NCBI RefSeq assembly: GCF_008000895.1
Contig: NZ_CP042823.1
Coordinates: 5,106,501-5,170,500, forward strand
Length of the DNA stretch: 64,000 nt
Reading direction: 5' to 3'
From: Methylobacterium sp. WL1
GTDB lineage: Bacteria; Pseudomonadota; Alphaproteobacteria; Rhizobiales; Beijerinckiaceae
Under the pieces are notes generated by a model. It did not search any database, was not told the DNA's origin, and saw nothing but the letters and a program-made list of their open reading frames with translations. Positions 59,784-64,000 of this stretch are shown one piece after another. The position numbers were made by a program, and so were the translations under genes. Positions within the stretch are counted from its first letter, which is position 1. Each line of letters starts with the position of its first letter.

Positions 59784-62700
59784 CTACCAGGCCGCCTGCA
59801 ACCCTGCGGAGAAGACCTGGGCGGTGGCGTTGGGGCGGACCTCGCCGGTGTAGCTCACCGACAAAGACATGCCCTGCGCAACCGGGCCGGACAGGCTCAC
59901 GCCTAGCACCGCCCCGTCCCGGGACAGCGCAGAGGTTCGGGTCGAGAACGGCACCCCGAACAGGCTCGAGCGCACCATCGCCGCGGTGTCGGCCAGCTCG
60001 TGCGCCCAATACGCCCGGGCATCCAGACGCAGCCCAGCGCCCGCATCCACCGCCACGCTGGCGATCCGGCCGCCGGCCAGAATCCGGGCCCCCTCCAACG
60101 TCGCCGTGGTGAAGGCCTGCTCGGCTAGACCGCCGCGCTCGACGACCCGGCCGCGGCTCAGCCGGTCGTAGCTGAAGCCCAATTCGGGCACGACCTCGAC
60201 CGGCAGGCCGGTGCCGATCGCGCAGCCGGCGAACCCGGACAGGCTCAGGTCGCCGCCCGCGGGGGCGCCGCGCGCCCGGGTCAGGTTCGAGCCCAGCGTC
60301 ACCGTCCGGTCGACCCGGCCGTCGGCGTAGGCGCCCCCAGCCGTGCCGCGCAGGACGACGGCGCCGAGACGGGTGGTGCCGTACACCGTGCCGCCGTAGC
60401 TGTCGGCGCTGAACGAGCCGGGCGCGAACCCGGCCCCGCCGCTTCGGGAAGCCCCGGTCTCGCGCAGGTAGCTGAACGCGCCGCCCACCAGGGTGTCGCG
60501 CCCGATTTGGCGGTCGACGCCCAGCAGCAGGCCGCCGGCATCGAGGGTGGCCCCGCCGGCGGCGTGGTCGCCGCCGCGGCTGCCGAAGCCGTAGAGCGCG
60601 TCCGCCCAGATCCGGCCCTCGCCGGAGGCCAGCGGCTGGTCGGGGCGCCCGCTCCACCGCGCAGGTCGATCGCGGTGCGGTTGGGCCGAGCCCGGCACCG
60701 CCGGCGCTGAAGCTGGCGCCCCCGCTACCGCCGAGGCTCATGTGCCGGTCGATCGTGGCGGTGATCAGCCGGCGCGCCGTGAGGTCGGCCATCACGGCGT
60801 CGCCGTAGCTCTGGCCCGACAGGCTGGCGAGCCCGCCCGCCAGGGAGCCCGGCGCCGTCGCGTAGAGCGGATCGAAGAACCGCGCGCGCGCCGCGTCGGG
60901 CCGGGTGCCGGCGTCCGGCCGGGCCAGGTCGAGGGCCGCACCGACCGCCCGGCATTGCCGGTCTGGGCCAGGCCCAGGGGCGCGAGGTTGCCGTAGGCGG
61001 TGGGCGTGACCACCAGGTCGAGGCCGGTTGCGCCATAGAGCGCATCGAAGCGCGTGGCCGCGGCCAAGCCGGCCGCCGGCTGGGCGAGCCCGCTGAACGA
61101 CCCGCCGAGGCCCGCCTGCGCCACCAGCACCGAGAAGCGCTGGCCCAGCGCCGGCGTGAAGGCGTTGCCGGCATTGCCGGTGATCCCGCGCAAGCTCGGC
61201 ACGAGGGTTCCGTTGGCCGCGACCGCCCCGCTCGGGCCGACCGCCAGCAGGCGGGAATAGTTGCCTGTGCCGGCGCCGGTGCCGAGGCCGTCGATGTCGA
61301 TCCCGAACACGCTGCCGGGGGCGAAGCTCACCGGGCCGGCCACCGTCAGGGTGCCGGGCGAGTTGCCCGGCCGCAATGCGCCGGCCACCGCCACCGGGGC
61401 GGCGACCGTGCCGGTGCCGCGCAGGGTCCCGGCCGCCGCCACCGTGATCGGCGAGGTCCAAAAGCCGTTGAGCGACCACGTGCCCGCCTGCACCGTGGTC
61501 GGTCCGGAGAAGCGGCCGGTGCCGGTGAGGTTGAGCGTGCCGGTGCCGACCTTGGTCAGGCTGGTCGGGCTGGTGCCATCCAGGATGGTGCCGGCATACG
61601 TGGACGAGGCGGGGCCGCCGACCGTGAGCCGGCCGTTGCCCAGGACGGCCGTGGCCGATCCGGACAGGGCGGCCACGGTGTAGGCGCCGCCACCGAGGTC
61701 GAGCGAGCCGGTGGTGGCGAGCGCGGTGATCCCGGTGATCGGGCCGGTGAAGACCAAGCTGCCGGTGTTGGTCAGGGCGCCGTTGATCTGTCCGGACAGG
61801 TGGGCGGTGCCGGTGTTCGACACGGGGCCGCTGAGGGCGCCGTCGCTGACGAGCAGGCCGTCATTGCCGATCTCGGCGGCCGAGAGGCTCGCCCCGGAGG
61901 CGACCGCGACCGTGCCGGCATTGCCAAGCGCACCGGCCAGCCCGTAGGCGCCGCCACCCGCCACCGACAGGGTGGCGCCCGCGGCGTTGGTGAAGGTGCC
62001 GTCGCTGGCGACCGTACCGGTGACCGCGAAGGTGCCGGCGGCGTTCCGGATCGCGCCGTCGACCCGCCCGGCGCTGGCGACCAGCGTGCCGGTGTTGGTC
62101 ACGCCGCCTGAGACGGTGCCGCTGGTCGTGAGAATCCCGGCATTGGCGACGCCGCCGCCGATCGTGCCGGTGTTGGCCGTGTATCCGGCATTCGCCAGAC
62201 CGCCCGAGAGACTGCCGCTGGTGATGAGGGTTCCGGCGTTGCTCACGCCGCCCGCGATGGTACCGGTGTTGGCGGTGTAGCCGGTATTGGACAGTCCGCC
62301 GGAGAGGCTGCCGCTGGAGGCCAGCGTCCCGGCGTTGCTCACGCCGCCGGCGATGGTGCCGCTGTTGAGGGCGTACCCGGCATTGGCCAGGCCGCCGGAG
62401 ATCGCTCCGCTGCTGGCGAGGAGGCCGGTATTGATCACGCCGCCCGAGATGGCGCCGCTGTTTGACGTGTATCCGGCATTGGCGAGGCCCCCCGAGAGCG
62501 TGCCGCTGGTGGCCAGGATACCCGCATTGATCACGCCGCTCGCGAGGGTGCCGGTGTTGGCGGTGTAGCCGGCGTTGGCCAGGCCGCCCGAGGCGGTGCC
62601 GGCGTTCAGGAAGCTGCCGGCCGTGCCGACGGTGATCGGCGCGACGAGGCGGCCGGTCGCCGTCAGCGCCAGGGTGCCCGCAGCCACGAAGGTGCTGCCG

Positions 62701-64000
62701 GTATAGGTGTTGGCCGCCGACAGGCTGGCCGTGCCGGGGCCGGTCTTGACCAGGGAGCCTGGCCCCGTCCCGTCGGTCATGACCCCCGCGAAGCTCGAGG
62801 TCCCGGTATCGATCTGCAGCGTGCCGGTGCTGTTGAGCGTCACCGGCCGGGCGGTGGCGAAGCCGTCGGCCAGGACTTCGAGCGTGCCGCCGCCGAACGC
62901 GAGCCCGCCAGTCGCCGCACCGAGGTTGCGGTCGGCCAGGACGCCGAGCACACCGCCGTTGATCGCAGTGCCGCCGGCGTAGCTGTTGGTGCCGGTGAGA
63001 TCGAGGATGCCGGCCCCGGTCTTGATCAGGCCGCCAGGCCCGGAGATGTCGTTGGCGAACAATCCGTAATAGGCTTGGCCCTTGTAGGTGGTGTTCACCG
63101 TCCAGGTCGAGGTGAACTGGCCGGGACCGTCGATCGCCTTGCCGAGGTTGAGCAGGCCCCAGCCGAACACGGCGTTCGGGATGTTGCTCGGACCGTCACC
63201 GAGATGGGTGGCGGTGGTGAACATCGTCTGGGCGATCTGCGGCGCCGTCAGGAACGGGAAGGCCTGACGCAGAACGGCGGCGGCGCCCGCAACGTGCGGC
63301 GCCGCCATCGAGGTGCCGCTTATCGTATAATAACCGTTCGTATGTTGATCGACCGGATGGTCGTTGCGCGGCCAAGTCGAGTAGATCTCCGTCCCCGGTG
63401 CAGATATGCACCAAGCAGCCGCGGCGCCGCAAAGATTGCTCGACCAATTCGGCGAGTTGTTCTCATCGATGTTCACGACGGCGACAATATAACCAGAAAC
63501 ATCCGAGAAGTCCGCCTGTTTCTGCTCGATTCCGTTTACGTCGAAGAGACGATAAACACCGCTATCAGCGTGTTTAGGTGTGATGTACGGAATCAACGAT
63601 GAACTGGAAGCATTATTCCAATTATAAATATTTCCGTTGATATGATTGTTACCGGCCGCAAAAACCAAGAGTATGTCTTTTTCGGCGGCTTGTTTGATCG
63701 CGTCGTATTCGGATTTCATCGCTTCGTAAGAATATCTTTGAAAAATATTTGAGTCTTTAAAATAATACCCGTAACTACCGTTCAATATTCTTGCGCCGCG
63801 CTCGGCGGCATATTCAATCGCTGACGAAGTGTTGCCTATGAGTTGAGCGACGGGCTTATTGTAGGTTGTGCCGTCGTCGGTCCCCACGATAGCTCGGAGG
63901 GCCAAGATCGTGCTCTCGAACGCGACACCCATCATACCGGCGGGATTACCGTCGCGGGCGGCGCCGATGGTCCCGGACACGTGCGTGCCATGACCATCCC
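59784..64000 (-). pseudogene. Subtilisin-like autotransporter, truncated at edge, two frameshifts
   Basis: A long minus-strand gene running off the right edge; its signal peptide and Asp motif lie outside. The window begins at the catalytic His motif (DGHGTHVSGTIGAARDG) and contains the Ser motif SGTSMAAPHVAGAAA near 63300, so it is an S8 subtilase. Then come autotransporter passenger repeats (GAGILDLTGTNSYAGGTAIN type) and a repetitive Gly/Ala/Asn section. The C-terminal barrel occupies three frames: GLAQTGNAGRSV near 60945, then DPLYATAPGSLAGGLASLSG to about 60668, then RIWADALYGFGSRGGDH through SYTGEVRPNATAQVFSAGLQ and AAW at 59784. G/C-run indels near 60945 and 60668 would restore it. As written, the passenger is cut from its transporter. 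Family role: secreted or surface-displayed protease. Confidence 0.8.
62110..62600 (-). repeat. Tandem repeats in the subtilase autotransporter passenger
   Basis: The passenger contains many near-identical units such as GGLANAGYTANTGTIAGGVS and NAGTLASSGSLSGGLSNTGY, with about 22 residues per half unit. Units alternate GGVxNAG and GGLxNxGY forms. The DNA repeats (TTGGCGTGTAG, CCGGCATT and similar) are imperfect. Such arrays are prone to recombination and build the rod-like helix of autotransporters. Confidence 0.7.

Noticed and set aside
62110..62600. CRISPR array
   Set aside because: The repeats are in frame, encode autotransporter passenger repeats and have no constant repeat-spacer pattern.

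Overview
The window reads as a high-GC alphaproteobacterial methylotroph of the genus Methylobacterium or a close relative. The main reason is a complete calcium-type methanol dehydrogenase cluster in the order mxaFJGIRSACKLDEHB (32647-45181), the order established for Methylobacterium extorquens. Two MucR/Ros regulators, DUF4142 and DUF6894 proteins, Omp25-like porins and Rhizobiales-style intergenic repeats agree with this. The species cannot be named from the sequence.

Region by region. (1) 1-11.3 kb is accessory DNA: a DUF3489-DUF2924-serine recombinase cassette, a MobA/TraA-type relaxase with an acidic partner protein, a CI-like repressor operon, an ISL3 transposase remnant and a tyrosine integrase. 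The integrase sits beside a 3' fragment of a tRNA-Arg gene, which marks the right edge of an integrated element. A second 3' fragment, of a tRNA-Ala or tmRNA type, lies on the minus strand at 3.4 kb. (2) 11.3-23.4 kb holds small exported or membrane proteins, a Yellow/MRJP-like propeller protein, a molybdenum sulfite oxidase, a MucR regulator, an Omp25-like barrel, a DUF4142 protein and a small HD hydrolase. (3) 23.5-26.8 kb encodes the most unusual protein: a predicted surface autotransporter made of a GH43-like glycosidase propeller, seven HAF repeats, a Pro/Ala/Gln linker and an outer-membrane barrel. (4) 27.4-32.3 kb holds a GlxA-type regulator divergent from an HD hydrolase, a second Omp25-like barrel, a GAF protein and a trypsin-like protease. 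(5) 32.6-45.2 kb is the mxa cluster. (6) 45.6-52.2 kb is a run of small stress-related, secreted and regulatory genes, including a second MucR. (7) 52.2-56.2 kb is an iron-uptake pair, a PepSY membrane protein and a TonB siderophore receptor. (8) 56.9-64 kb holds an XRE regulator, an FAD oxidoreductase, a near-consensus parS site and a subtilisin-like autotransporter that runs off the right edge.

In the mxa cluster, MxaF and MxaI form the periplasmic PQQ methanol dehydrogenase, MxaG is its cytochrome cL electron acceptor and MxaJ a periplasmic partner. MxaR, S, A, C, K, L and D support assembly and calcium insertion, and MxaB is a response regulator. MxaF carries Ala, not Asp, two residues after the catalytic Asp, so it is the calcium type and not the lanthanide-dependent XoxF.

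A caution runs through the window. Single-base frameshifts occur in the DUF2924 gene, the recombinase, mxaC, mxaL, a small regulator gene and the subtilase autotransporter, nearly all in G or C runs. This looks more like uncorrected homopolymer sequencing error than real gene decay. The genes are described as they were probably meant to read, and each break is noted.
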